From positions 2,489,284 to 2,553,283 of the forward strand of contig NC_090712.1 of NCBI RefSeq assembly GCF_040954835.1: DNA of 64,000 nucleotides, given 5' to 3'. Shown piece by piece: positions 25,076 through 37,178 of this stretch. The translations under genes were made by a program, and so were the position numbers. The DNA comes from Lepisosteus oculatus (Eukaryota > Chordata > Actinopteri > Semionotiformes > Lepisosteidae). The notes under the pieces are model-generated. The model ran no database searches. It was not told where the DNA came from and worked only from the letters and a program-made list of their open reading frames with translations. The stretch's first letter is position 1; each line of letters starts with the position of its first letter.

Positions 25076-27186
25076 CTGCAATAAAGAAAAACCGCAGTTT
25101 AGTCCCAGGTACCGACACAAGCAATAAAACTATGATCACACGAAAAAATAAAAATGAGTAACTTAAAATCTCTGGACATCATTTCTTCATAATGCACGAC
25201 CTGTTCCATAACTGGCTTGTTGTATTTCTTTGGAAATCACATTTTACAGCCCAGTTCCACATGCACTCTAATGTATCAGAATAAGTAGCACAGCAGGGCG
25301 CAGCAGAAATAGATTTCATTTACATGTATGAGGAAGAATACAAATTAAAGGAACAAACTAGCAAACCTCTCAAGGCAGTGATTTTAAATTGTATGACATA
25401 TAAGCCTAAATAAAAACCATGCTGTAGTTTCTATACCTGGTTTGAAGAGTCATACCAAACACCCAGACTGTAAGCTGACACCTGTGGTAACATGGAAGCT
25501 CATATCCAATCCCTACTATGGCTTCACAGCGTCTGAGCTATTAATAGTACAGAAGCATTTGCGTTCATAAGCACCAGTAATGCACTGCTTGTAATAACAC
25601 ATATTATATCTGACAGTTTACAGTTCTCCTTTTGTAGACATTTGCATGAAAATTGCAGACTCACGGACAAGAAGCTGGTGCCTGGGTGAAGCTGTCCTAG
25701 AATAATTATGTTTCTTACTCATTTTGCCAAGAGCAGAAAATAATATCTTAGGATTCTGAGGAAACCAGAGTTCATGAGATCAATAATTTAGGAACTGGGG
25801 AAAACAAAACTGCTGTCTCAGTTTCGTTTTCACTCATGAATTATAAGATAATTTACTCATACAGTATATTACTTGTCATCACAGAATCTCAAGAGATAGT
25901 AGAAAAGCCTCAATTAGATGATGTATTCAAGTTCACTGTAAACCCTGTCGATTTCTGCCGAGTTCAGTCCAATTCAAAATAATATATTGATTAAAAACAG
26001 ATATATGGTCAGTATGTAAAAATGTATATTTGAAAACGTATATGATTTCTCACAAAGGCATTCTGACTGAAAATATAAGAAGTTAAAAGATGAGAATGGC
26101 TTACTGGTAAAACATAAAAAGACACATACTTTGTTTACTGTAAAGAAACAAACACCCCTTGCTTTATGGGCAACAGATCCTGCAGTTTTTATCTTGTTAC
26201 ATTAGTAACCATTCGTGAAGTGTTGCATTGGTCAAGTAAAGCAAAGCATCAGTTCAGTTAAGTGGCACCCAAAGACACCAGAGTTCTGCAGCACTGGTCT
26301 TGACCCATCTCAGCTTATATAGGGACCAAAGTGTTCCAACGCAACAGTAGTTTGTAATACCAGCCACGCAGATCTCTTCCACATCTGTCCACTTGATCAT
26401 CATTAAATGTGGGATTAATTTCACAGGCACTTGCACTATCAACCCTAAACCAGCTGATTGGAAAAACAAAGATGCAGACTTTCAAGCGTACCAGCTACAG
26501 CAATCAACTTAGGCCTACAAACCGAACTTTTTTTTTCTATTACATATGAAGATATGGAGGGGAATATGGTTGGCTTTAAAGATCCGGGTTTTTTTCTTTA
26601 AATCGATGTTTCATCACTAAAGAAATAAAATGCGATTTTGCCATTGGCTCAGGATCCCAGCTTATTTCACCAACATTTTAGCATAAGCCCTAAAGGTAGA
26701 ACAAAGTTCAATTTACAGTACGTGCGCTACAGTACAAGCTGCTTAGAAACAAAGAAGTCACTTGTAAAATATAAAAGGCATCTGTTGTTGCTACGGAGCT
26801 CCGGGTGAACAGTATAAATAATGTCACGCTCTTCGCGTTTATAAAAAGAGCAAGGCTTAGATATTGTAGAACTGCGTCGAATTAAAAATAAAAACCCTTT
26901 AGCACTCAGCCCAATGTCCTTCCGTAAACATAAGCGTGATCTGAAAACAAAAACTGACAAACGTCAGCATTTGACAGCGGTCAAAGACGGCCACAAGCTG
27001 AAAAAAGTTAACTTAAGACTAGAGCTCTTACGATACACCCTGAACAGCGATCCTTGCTTAGGACAATTAAACCCCGAATAACGATTAATCACGTACAAAA
27101 TAAAAACTACAAATGCACGTGCAAAAAAAAAATTAAAACAAACCTTTACCATAACTCAACCTTGTTGTGTTTAACACGATTCTTAC
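25076..27186 (-). other. c6orf120: C6orf120 5' UTR intron
   Basis: Minus-strand donor CG|GTAAGA at 27187/27186 and acceptor TTATTGCAG at 25076 define a 2.1-kb intron wholly within the 5' UTR. No transposon or second coding exon is recognised in it. The boundaries fit consensus but are not confirmed by a transcript. Confidence 0.6.
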
Positions 27187-27290
27187 CGAAAGCAACTCTT
27201 GCTCCATTTCTCCACCATGCCAGGAGGCACGCAAATACCGTTCAACCTCGCGAGAACGCAAGGCCTCTCGTTCAACTACCATAGATAGAA
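27187..27290 (-). promoter_or_regulatory. c6orf120: C6orf120 noncoding first exon and probable start region
   Basis: The exon ends at 27187 with a strong donor. Its upstream edge is not fixed; local sequence becomes CpG-containing (CTCGCGAGAAC on the plus strand, about 27247-27257), a CTCGCGAGA-type element often found at housekeeping starts. That places the start near 27250-27290. Confidence 0.5.
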
Positions 27291-27794
27291 CAAGATTTCT
27301 AGATGTGCTATAGTCACGCTCGCTCAGACGTGTAGTCCGTTACCATATTGGTAGAGTATATAATACAGTCCCTTATTGTCCGTAAAAAAACATAGTCCTG
27401 AACTATGAAACTACTTAATCAGTATATATTGAATTCTAATCAGTATAATCAAACCTTCAACAAGACACTCTAAAATCCCAAATCCTAAAACAGCTTTGTA
27501 AAACAAACACAGGGAGTTTTCACAACTTATGAATTCATGACAGGTTTCTCCCCATGTTAGAATATATGCTGGGCTGTAAAACATTTTTTTACTTACAACT
27601 TTTTAAAACTTTATATACACAACTAATTATATGCCAATCAAAACACTACAATAATGGAACTGTGAGGCTGATCTGTAGACTCACACAAAATTCAGGTCAT
27701 GGTGCTCTTCTGTACTGGGTAATCAAATCTACAATACAGAACCATATTGATACAATGTATTGGATCATAATGTGTGTTCAATTTAAAATAAGTG

Positions 27795-28030
27795 AAATAT
27801 ATCCATCCATTTTCTAACCATTCTATCCAGTGCAGAGTGACAGGGGACCTGGAGTCTATCCCAGCAAGTAATACTGGACACCAGTCCATCGCAGGGCAGA
27901 CACACACACACACACCAGGGCCAATTTTCCCAGATGCCAATTAACCGACCATCATTTTTTGGGGACTGTAGGAGGAAACCCAAGCAAACAGAGTGAGAAC
28001 ATGCAGACAGCATCCCAGGTCCAGAACGTC
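27795..28030 (+). repeat. Dispersed fish repeat ('ATCCATCCATTTTCTAACC' family)
   Basis: Contains ATCCATCCATTTTCTAACC, GACCTGGAGTCTATCCCAG, CCAGTCCATCGCAGGGCA, (CA)n, CCAGGGCCAATTTTCCCAGA and GGACTGTAGGAGGAAACCC, in the order seen in a very common fish interspersed repeat. A second, shorter copy lies at 35983-36140. Confidence 0.75.
27898..27915. repeat. (CA)n microsatellite
   Basis: About nine CA units inside the dispersed repeat at 27795-28030. Confidence 0.9.
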
Positions 28031-28290
28031 TGTCCCCTGTAAATTGCACTGACTCCCTGTGAAATGTATAGAGGACTGTTTACATGTTTCTCCTGAATAT
28101 ATATAAGATGCTGAATGGTCCAGCCCCGGGTTCTGTTCAGGAGTTATCTCTTGCATACAGTCCAGTTCTTCGCGTTACAGTACATCAGTTTTCCCACTCT
28201 GCCCAGTTCTGTGGAAATTCTTCAAAGATACTGAGACCCAGTTCAATTCAGTTTACTTGTCGTGTGCACTAGTGCAATGCAAAGTTTATT
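28031..28290 (+). mobile_element. LINE fragment, end of reverse transcriptase ORF
   Basis: Plus-strand translation at about 28084-28200 gives IYKMLNGPAPGSVQELS and AYSPVLRV, matching the 'YKALNGLAPxYL...SPxRxLRS' block near the end of many LINE ORF2 proteins. It is preceded by LTPCEMYRGL-like residues ('LHWLPV' block decayed) and broken by stops. Lies in the C6orf120-PPM1G spacer. Confidence 0.6.
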
Positions 28291-28749
28291 TATATGTATG
28301 CTCCGATTCACAGACACTAAGGAATCACCCAAAGTTTATTTAGATCCAAATAAGGTGTACCTAAGTTTGAGTAAAAAAATATTGATCCGATATCCGCAAG
28401 CAAGAGCAGGTTGGATACAAAAAGCCCACAACACAAAACACACAAAGACGTACAGACAAGGAGCCACGTGCAACACGTCGGCACTCTCCGGGGCTATGTT
28501 GTCAACATTTTAAAACTTTCTATCTTACACTAAAGCTTTTGATATCGAATTCCCTTTTACTCTTGGTTTCAGTAAAACCGCATGCTGTTCAGTGCACAGT
28601 GTTTCTCGAGAAGCGCGCATAAATCTGACTGTATTGTCAGAATAGTCAAGTTTTTTTCTCCTATGAAAAGTGTCTTTTCATAAGATGATATGACCCTTGT
28701 GCACAATGAAGTTATGTTCTTGTCGAACCTGAAAGATATTTTATATGCT

Positions 28750-28870
28750 GCAGATTTCGAAGGCGCGCGCCGTAGAGTAACTACGGTAACGGCTTCCAGA
28801 CGGACATGCGCGTTTGCATTTCCAGCCCTCTTCCGCTTCCTTTCTGCCTCCTCTGGTCGGCTTGTGGAGG
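28750..28870 (+). promoter_or_regulatory. ppm1g: Probable PPM1G promoter/start region
   Basis: A CpG-rich patch (AAGGCGCGCGCCGTAGAG, CGGACATGCGCGTTTGC) followed by a pyrimidine-rich CTCTTCCGCTTCC, an ETS-like and initiator-like context. It lies about 400 bases upstream of the PPM1G ATG at 29263. Short upstream ATGs occur at about 29108 and 29128 if the leader is unspliced. No TATA box. Placement is inference. Confidence 0.4.
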
Positions 28871-29262
28871 TTGTTGATAATGGTTTGTGTTACACGTGCT
28901 GGCATTTTTCAGCGTTTTCCGTGATCTCAAAGAGCAGGGGACACAAGATTTGTTCATTCTCGAGTACTTTCGCGTCTAGCCTTTGCAGTTTTCCAACCGA
29001 GAGACGCCCCCATCCACTTATTCCGATCACGTTAACTAGTAGGAGTTAGAAGCCAAGACGTCTTCACTGACTCTTACCTGTGTAATTTGTCGCCGAATAA
29101 AACTGTAATGAAATTGGAAGTCCATTAAATGTTCATTGGGGTTCAGGGCTAGGTTGGCTGGTTGTTATTTTTTTTTTTGGCTTCGCATTTTTTGGGGTGT
29201 TTTGTCAAGCATTCCGCGTTTCCCGGGGATTTCTTGTTGTTGGCTACGTTTTTTTTTACATA

Positions 29263-32200
29263 ATGGGGGCTTACTTGTCGCAGCCCAACACTGTAAAAAC
29301 CACAGCCGATGGAGGGAATACAAGTCTGAGCTACGGATTTGCAGCCATGCAAGGCTGGCGGGTTTCAATGGAGGTAAGAGCTCTCCGTCGCTGGCTTTAT
29401 AAAGGTCCTTGGCGCTCCGAGCTGAAACACGGGGCACAATCCCACTCATTCTCTCCACTTTTGATAAAACCCTCCCGGCTTTTCGAACACCTCATCTTGG
29501 CACTTGGGAATCTTAAAACACTTCAGTTTTTTTTAAGCTCTTCTATTAAATTGCCTAACACCCTTTGAGAGAAAGCTAGAAACGTGCTGGCTTTGTTATT
29601 CGTCTACTTTTACGGCGCGGGAATTGAATGAAAATATTTTGTTACCTCTAGAAACGCAAGCCGTTGTTTTATTTACTCCGGATCTGATTTTCCACAGTCC
29701 GAGACTCCTTCTGGCGCTTTAGTCTTACACAGTTTTGAGCCTCCGCGTTGAATTCTCCCCCCGACCACGTCACGGGCACTTGTAGCTCAGTCATCGGAGC
29801 ATTTCGCAAACTCGCAGGTGCCGAGTCTGCTCCCCATAGCTGGCCTTCAAGACTTTTTTAGACTTCATGCTTACGGTATTGGAGGAGGTTGAGGCGAAAA
29901 GGCTGTGCTGCAGATAAATGGCATTCTAGAAGAATTATTGGGATCTGTCTGCAAGTATAGGAAAATGTGGATGTACACGACAGAGCAGGGGATCTCCAGC
30001 CTTTATCTTCAAGGGTTGAATTAAGCCATTACATTTACATACCAACCAGAGCTGGGAAATGGCTGTGAGGGTTAATTATTGTAGGCATCTGTATTAACCT
30101 ATGCTAGCATGGAGATAGTGCTGCTATTCTTGAGCAATCCTACAACCATTATGAGTGTTTGCAAGCAGTAGGCCAGATGTCTGATAATGACTTATACTCA
30201 TTTAGAATTCATGTCCCTTGTCATACTAGCATATCTGAAATAAAACGTATAGACAGCTGAAGCACCCTGTTACATCGGTATGTTTTACAAAATTCTATGC
30301 ACATGTTTTTCATGCAAGCCTGAAATGCACCGCATTGACAATCCATCACGTGCTGCAACACGGAGGCTTTGAATACCAGCTTCAGACAGCCCTGGAGATG
30401 GAGATTGTGAAAGGCAGCTCTTTTCACAAGGAGCTGGTGGTGTATTGATAACCAGCTGTGTACCCATAACAGGGGAGATGAGTCTCTGAGTCTTTGAAAG
30501 AAAAGTCGGAACTGCTGGCTCTTATTTACAAACAGCTTTAAGTGACTGAATTGAAGGGCTTTATTCTTCCTTTCAAACTGGAGCTCTTTGGTTTGCCTTG
30601 AACCAGTGAAGCTGCCTGTGCTCTGTGCCTCAGCTCGGAAGGACTCTTCCCCGAGCACGGATTCACTCATCTAGGTGTCACGGGTTCGAGTCAGGGACAC
30701 GTCGCTCGCCGACAGAAGCACTGGTGCTCAGCCGGTGATGAGGGTAGTGTTGGCTCGCTCGGCTCTCGGCGGCGCTGGCGATCCTGTGGTCTGTGGTCTC
30801 TGGGCTACCTGCGAGCGCGTGGTGCCGTCGATGGGGGAGTGCCTCTCCTCTCCCTGGGGCTGGACCTCCAGCCCTGGACTGAGGCTCAAAGGTGGGCGAG
30901 TCGGAGGAGCCATCTACAAAAGGCTTTCTCCCCTTGTATGTGGTCCAGGGGGATTGTTTTCGTGTCCCGTGGCTACACGCAATTTAAGGTTATAACGGAG
31001 AAATCATTGCCAATACTAAGATGTTAAAAAAACTGCTCGCGCCCATCATCTTCTTTTTAAGGGGCGATGGACTGCTGCCGTTTGTTGGACTTTTGCTCCG
31101 TGAAGTGATGTTGTTTTGTTTCCTCTTTCCAGGATGCTCATAATTGTATTCCAGACCTGGATGAGGAGACAGCCATGTTCGCGGTGTACGATGGGCACGG
31201 AGGTAGTATCGGCAAACAAGGGGGGAACTGGCTTGTTTTATTCTGCTGTATTGTCCTGCACTGTTTTTACTGGTCTTGGAACACCTTAGGTTTATACACA
31301 GTGACAGTGTAGGTTGCTAGCAGCCAGGAGACTATTTGACAAATACACTCAGTCCACAGAAAGGTTGTTTTTTTAAAGCCTTTTCATACTTCAAGTTGTT
31401 CTTAAGTCAGCACAATTTCTGGAAGCTTTAACATGTTCCAGAATTCTCTGTCCACTGAATAATTGTCCCAGTAGTCAGATGATTAAGACCAAGAGCATTG
31501 CAAAGGCAAGACAGCGTTTTTGTGATCTCCACTTTCATTCCATCTTCTTCTTTTAGGATTTGATTCATCTTTGTCACTTTGCCTATCTCCTTCCTCAGCC
31601 ATTTTTGAGGGCATTTATAACTCATAGTAACCTCAAAATCATAAAGCAAAAGTTGGATGTTAACGTTAGCACATCCACGCTGCCAGTCAGTCAGCAGCTC
31701 ACTGTACCCAGTAACATTGAGCAGCAGCAGCCCTTCAGTATGCTAGTGAGCGATACAGTGAGTTAATTCACCACTCCATCATGTGAAATTCTTCAGATTT
31801 CTTGGGGATTCTGTTCATGTGCTGTTCTTATGTACGGATGTGCATATCTTGATCGTTTGTATGTTGAGGACTGAGTGTATTTGATAGAATTAACTGAGCA
31901 AATGTTTGAAACATTCATTTTTTCACTCTTAAGCATTTTAGTTAGTATAATGTTCAATTCTTCCTTGATTCATACAAAGACTTGTACCAATCAATATCAC
32001 CATACAAAGATTGGGAAGAAAAAACACCTATAATGCCGGGAGGCGAATAAGTCAGTTTGCCCACAAGGAGAATAAGCCTCCATTTTGTACCTGAAGGCTC
32101 TCGGGGTCTCTGTGTGGTTCCAGTCCTGGATGAACTGTAGCAGCGTCTTTCTGGTCGCTGATGGAAGAAGAATGACTGTGAGCTCCAGCAGCCTAGTAAA

Positions 32201-35200
32201 GAGGCGCTGATGGCCCTTCTGTCACTAAAGAGGGCAGTTACCTGTTGGGCTTTAAGTAAAATTCCCTTCAGAACCAGGGAGATGTCCTTTTACAATTCGC
32301 CCAGAATGACCTCTCGTTTGTATCGCTCTGTATGTTATAATGAAAGGAGATTTTGCTGGGGAAGAGAAATAGCTGAACGAATGGATTTCTAGTAAGAAGA
32401 GTGTTTGGTTTTCCTTGTCCCTGTAAAAAAACACCTTGTGTGATTGTCTTTTCAAAGGTGAAGAAGTTGCTTTATACTGTTCCAAATACCTCCCTGAAAT
32501 TATAATGGAACAGAAGACGTACAAGGATGGCAAGCTACAGAAGGTAAGGTTAGACGTGTGTTAGAACCTTTTCCAGCTCGTGGGCGGAGCTTTCTCTTCT
32601 AAACAATTCCTGAACTTTAATGAGGCACAATTAAACTAGTAGCGATGGCAGAGGATCACTTCTGGCTGATGATGTTTGTGTGCCTAAACGTGAATAGATG
32701 TTTCTACTAGCCAGCGATGCTGTCCGAGGCCTCTTGTGTGAAGCCTGTTCGGGTACTTTTTTTAAAGTTAGAGGGCTACAGCCATCACGGATGGGAATTG
32801 ACATGGGCTGTAGTATGTTGTGACTTTCTTGTGGTTTAAAAAAAAACAGTAAAATAACCATAGACAAAAGTTGAAATCCTGTAAAAACGAGCTGTATACC
32901 TAGTTACCTAGAAAAGCAGAATTAAATTAATTTTGTCCTAAGTGCTAAAGTGAGCTCCGAAAGTGTTTCCCAGCAATACATTAGACTTTTATATATAGAA
33001 CTTTGAGCCAAACTCAAATTCTTCACCGGTGAACCAGCTCATAGTACAGATTGTGAGCAGCAAGGTAGCACGAGAAGTTAGTTATTCGGACTGAAGCAAA
33101 ACTTGTTTCCTGTTAGGCTCCAGTGTGCGTGGTGCAGATTCCTTGGGGTTTGACACTGATCTGTGGTTTGAAATGTGCTCTAGGCTCTAGAAGACGCCTT
33201 TCTGGCCATTGATAGCCGGATGACCATGGATGAAGTGGTCAAAGAGCTGGCGCAGATTGCTGGCCGACCTCAGGAGGATGAAGTGAAAGAGAGAGTGGCT
33301 GATGAAGACGACGGTAAGATTCCCTTTGAGCGCCGTATCGTGTCAGATAGAAGGCATTGAATTGCGTACATTTGCATTTTGAAAGGTAGTAGATGTGCTG
33401 CATAGGTTGTGACCTAGAGCCGCTAGAGTCAGTGTTTGAATAGAAAGAAATACAACCTTGCTCTCTGTAAAGTGCCTGTAGTCTTACTGAATTCAATTAA
33501 ATGTTTTAGATAATATTTCCTACAAGAGAGCAGTAAAACGTGGTTTGTTGCAACAATGCCAGCTGTGCACTGATGTGCTGTTATTCCTACGTGCTGTTTT
33601 ACAACACATTATTTATAAAGCGTCTTTCCAGGTCAAAGCTCTGCTAAGGCGAACGGTAATGATGTTGTCACATGGTTCATGCCTGTTTCTTCCTCCGTCT
33701 TCGTCGGCGCAGTCGACAACGAAGAGGCGGCCCTGCTGCACGAAGAGGCCACGATGACGATCGAGGAGCTGCTGATCCGCTACGGGCAGAACCTCAACTC
33801 GATCAAAAACGCGAAGAAACCCTGCCACCCCACGAAGAAGGCAGCCGGGCCGGAGGACGGAGAGGACGCCTGTCCGGACAAGGACATTAACGGGGAGGCC
33901 GGGGGCACGAACTCGGAGCCGGGTGGAAAGAACGGCAAGCCCAAACCCGCGGCAGGGAAGAGCTCCGGCTCGGATGCGAGGGGCAGCCGGAGTTCTGGCG
34001 ACGGGGGGTCGGGCCCCTGCCCCGCCGATAAACCCCAGGCCGAGGGGGAGGCCGCGTCGCCCACGGGGGACGCCGGACCCTCCTGTTCCTCCTCTGCGGC
34101 GCAGCCACAGTGGAGCTCCAAGTCCAAGTTCTTTGAGGACAGTGACGAGTCAGAAGAAGCAGAGGACGAAGAGGAGGAAGACAGCGAGGAAGAGGTGCGT
34201 GTGACAGGATTCTGGGCTTCGACGTTTCTCCCCAAATCTTACTATCGCAAAACACGCTTTCACAGTACTTGGTTAACAATGCCTGTCTGCTCTACCATGA
34301 TGAAAAGAACTGATCTGTTTCGGGGGTCAAGATTTCATATTCACAATTGTGTGACTATAATATTTCTACTTCTGAACAGAAGGTTAGACAAATTTCTGAA
34401 ACCACTGATTAAATTACTTGTAGTTTTCAGTAAGTATTTTGTACTTGTTTGCAGGTGATGTGTAAAGTTTAAATGTCAATAGAAGCCATGATTAAAATAA
34501 ACAAGCTACTAAAACTGTATTGCAATTCGCATAGATCGGAGCTTTGACAGTGATAGTCTCTGTTGATCTTTCTGGGTTACAAGAGAATCCTGTCCTTCAT
34601 TCTCAGTTTAGTCATTTCTGACTGCATTCTTGTAAAGAAACTTTGAGGCATTAACAGTGTGTTTCACGGTTCAAGATTAAATATTTTCTCTCGTAAAGGA
34701 TGGAAGCGAGGAAGATGAAGGAGAATACAGCAGTACAGAGGAAGATGAAGAGGAGGAGGACAGTGACGCAGAGGATGAAGAAATGTGCCTTCCTGGAATG
34801 GATGGAAAAGAGGAGGTATTTCCTTGTTTCTGTTCTATGTAGTTCCTTGTTCTATTCTGTTCTATGGGTACGTAGATTAAAAAATTGCATTACTGAGAAC
34901 TTCTTGTCTTATTTGGGTAACAAAAAACATGAGATTTTTTTAATTGAAAATATCAAACATTGAACTTTTTCCAAAGTCCATGAGTTACATCATTTAAATT
35001 TCTTTTGAAAATCAGAACTTTCAGAGGATTTTCTGTCTTGATACTTTGTGATTGAAAAAACAAGAGTTTAGCTTGATTCAAGCATGTCAACTTCGAAAAA
35101 AAAAAATTCTCAAACTAGAATGCAGTCTATCTGGCAAGCTTGTTTTCTTTCTAAATTTGCCCTGCAAAGGTAGGGTATGTAGAACAGAAATTGAAAAGAA

Positions 35201-37178
35201 AAAGGTTAAGGACGATTTATGCAAACTCGCAACAAGATCCAGAAAACTCCTTTCTCGAAGCACACAGATTTCCAGATTGTAAGTTGTACTCAATACACCT
35301 GTGGATAAAGGTCTGCAGAGATGGTGGGGATTTGGAACACCAGGACTCTGTACATTGCTCTCCCTCGTGTTTAGCCTGGCTCAGACAGTGGGACCACAGC
35401 AGTTGTAGCTCTGATCCGAGGAAAACAGCTGATTGTGGCCAACGCCGGCGACTCGCGCTGCGTGGTGTCCGAGAAGGGGAAAGCAGTGGACATGTCCTAT
35501 GACCACAAGCCAGAGGACGAGGTGGAGCTGGCGAGGATCAAGAACGCAGGCGGCAAAGTTACTATGGATGGGAGAGTCAACGGGGGGCTCAATCTCTCCA
35601 GAGCCATTGGTAAGAGCTGTTTTATTTTCCTATGTGAGATAGCACCATTATTATATATATATAAATAGCACGTCTCATGGTGCATCAGCTCAAGGATTTG
35701 GAAGATCTGGGTGCTTTGATCATTATATTAGATGTAATGCTTTTCAGTCAGCTATCTTGTAGAATTCAAAGGAACCAACCGATAGCTTTTTGATAGTGCC
35801 AGGCATATTTATCTTAAATTCAGTAATGCTGAAAAACATCCCACTATGTTCTCTGAAGATTTACCCACCTTGTCTTGGGTGAACAGGTTTTCGGGGTTCT
35901 CTAGTGTTGAAGACGGTGCAGTCCATTTGATAAATGGTCAAAACATGATGGCTTCTGTTCACATTTGCTGGATGCAACCTGAATCGGTTCAGCCATCCAT
36001 CCATTTTGGATTGTAGGTTTTGGAGGAAACCCACACGAACACAGGGAGAATATATAAACTCCACAGAGATAGCAGTCCAGGTCCAGGATTGCACCCAGGG
36101 ACCCAGTGCTGCAAGACAGCAATGCTAATGTGCCGCCTGAATAAGTTATTGTGATGTTGTGTTATTTCAGGCGATCACTTTTACAAACGGAATAAAGCCC
36201 TGCCTCCCGAAGAGCAGATGATTTCAGCTTTACCCGATGTCAAAGTGTTGACTCTGAACAAAGACCATGACTTCATGGTCATTGCCTGCGATGGAATCTG
36301 GTAAGTAAGGAGAGGGGTTGCTGGGGAGGGAGATCAGTCAATCAGTTCATTCCTGACTTGCAGGAAGGGTGAAACTGCAAATGTTATACATTTTGAAAAG
36401 TGTAGAAACTTGCGTTCGTCATTTAGTAGTTACACATTCTTAAAGGCATGATAACCCAGAATGAAGAATGATCTCAGAAGAGACACAGTGCACCCACCTG
36501 CACCACGATCTTTCTGGCTTTTTATTTCTCTGTTGTTTCTTTATATTTTAGGTAAGTATGGACAGCATGTCTCTAAACAAATGTAATTCTCTTCTGCAGG
36601 AATGTCATGAGCAGCCAGGAAGTAATAGACTTTGTCAGTGAGAGAATAAAGCCAAATGAAAATGGTGAAGTTCGACTACTGTCCTCCATTGTTGAAGAGG
36701 TAGGTTATGTATTCCTTGGAGCGACACTTAAACGTAAAGAGAGAATTTAAATATGGTTATGATGACCTTAATGTGCATCTTCTCCACAAGGGCACAGATA
36801 TTCAAACACTTGTCTGTTGCTTTGATATTCAGGTGCTAGCAGTTCTTAAATGAGCAAGGTCTCTATGCCATCCAGCCGTATTTTAAGCTGTAAAAATGGC
36901 CGTCGCAAATATATAAATTCCAACTTAAAGAAAAACCAGGCGAGACAGGCCCAAATCATTGCTAGATGCTGTTTCCTCTCTCGTGGCAGCTGCTGGATCA
37001 CTGCTTGGCTCCCGACACCTCAGGGGACGGAACCGGATGTGACAACATGACCTGCGTCATCGTCACCTTCACGCCACAGCCCTCCTCCAGCCCGGCCGAG
37101 GGGAGCAAGAAGCGCAAACCAGAGGAGAGCGCAGCCGAGAAAAATGGGAACGACAGCAAGAAGTCTAAAACAGAATAG
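29263..37178 (+). CDS. ppm1g: Protein phosphatase 1G (PP2C gamma), complete, 10 exons
   Basis: Mg/Mn-dependent Ser/Thr phosphatase of the PP2C family, nuclear, linked to pre-mRNA splicing and histone handling (family knowledge). Exons: 29263-29373, 31133-31202, 32458-32543, 33184-33313, 33713-34194, 34699-34815, 35375-35609, 36171-36300, 36600-36699, 36990-37178; 1650 nt in frame, 549 aa (human 546). All introns [16 protein letters not shown] is the conserved myristoylation-type start. The catalytic domain is split: VYDGHGG (D57) in the N-terminal part; AGDSRC, ACDGIW (D451) and GCDNMTC (D505) after residue 333. Between them (about 133-332) lies the acidic insert typical of PPM1G, with long E/D runs. 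Exon 5, which encodes much of the insert, is markedly GC-rich and low-complexity. The C-terminus ([16 protein letters not shown]) looks like a nuclear localisation signal. Confidence 0.97.
29374..31132 (+). other. ppm1g: PPM1G intron 1 content
   Basis: 1.76-kb intron. Near 29780-29840 a tRNA-like D-arm block (TGTAGCTCAGTCATCGGAGCA) occurs without a good B box. At 30670-30950 is a GC-rich patch with a B-box-like GGTTCGAGTC. A 149-codon minus-strand open frame at 30221-30670 has no recognisable domain. None is a supported gene. Confidence 0.4.
35983..36145 (+). repeat. Dispersed fish repeat, short copy
   Basis: Has CAGCCATCCATCCATTTTGG, GGAGGAAACCCACACGAACACAGG, GAGAATATATAAACTCCACAG and CAATGCTAATGTGCCGCC. 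Same family as 27795-28030, with the middle deleted. It ends about 25 bases before PPM1G exon 8 (36171). Confidence 0.7.

Noticed and set aside
29780-29845. Possible tRNA gene (TAGCTCAGT-type D arm)
   Set aside because: The T arm does not match the GGTTCGAATCC B box and the stems do not close. At most a tRNA-derived remnant.
30221-30670. 149-codon minus-strand open frame inside PPM1G intron 1
   Set aside because: No recognisable domain, Cys/His/Leu-rich chance-like composition, no splice or promoter context. Treated as random.
30668-30700. B-box-like GGTTCGAGTC
   Set aside because: No A box at the right spacing and no cloverleaf; not called as a tRNA gene.
33780-34279. Long minus-strand open frames (151 and 130 codons) in PPM1G exon 5
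   Set aside because: Shadows of the GC-rich acidic exon; Ser/Pro-rich composition is simply the complement of its E/D/G codons.
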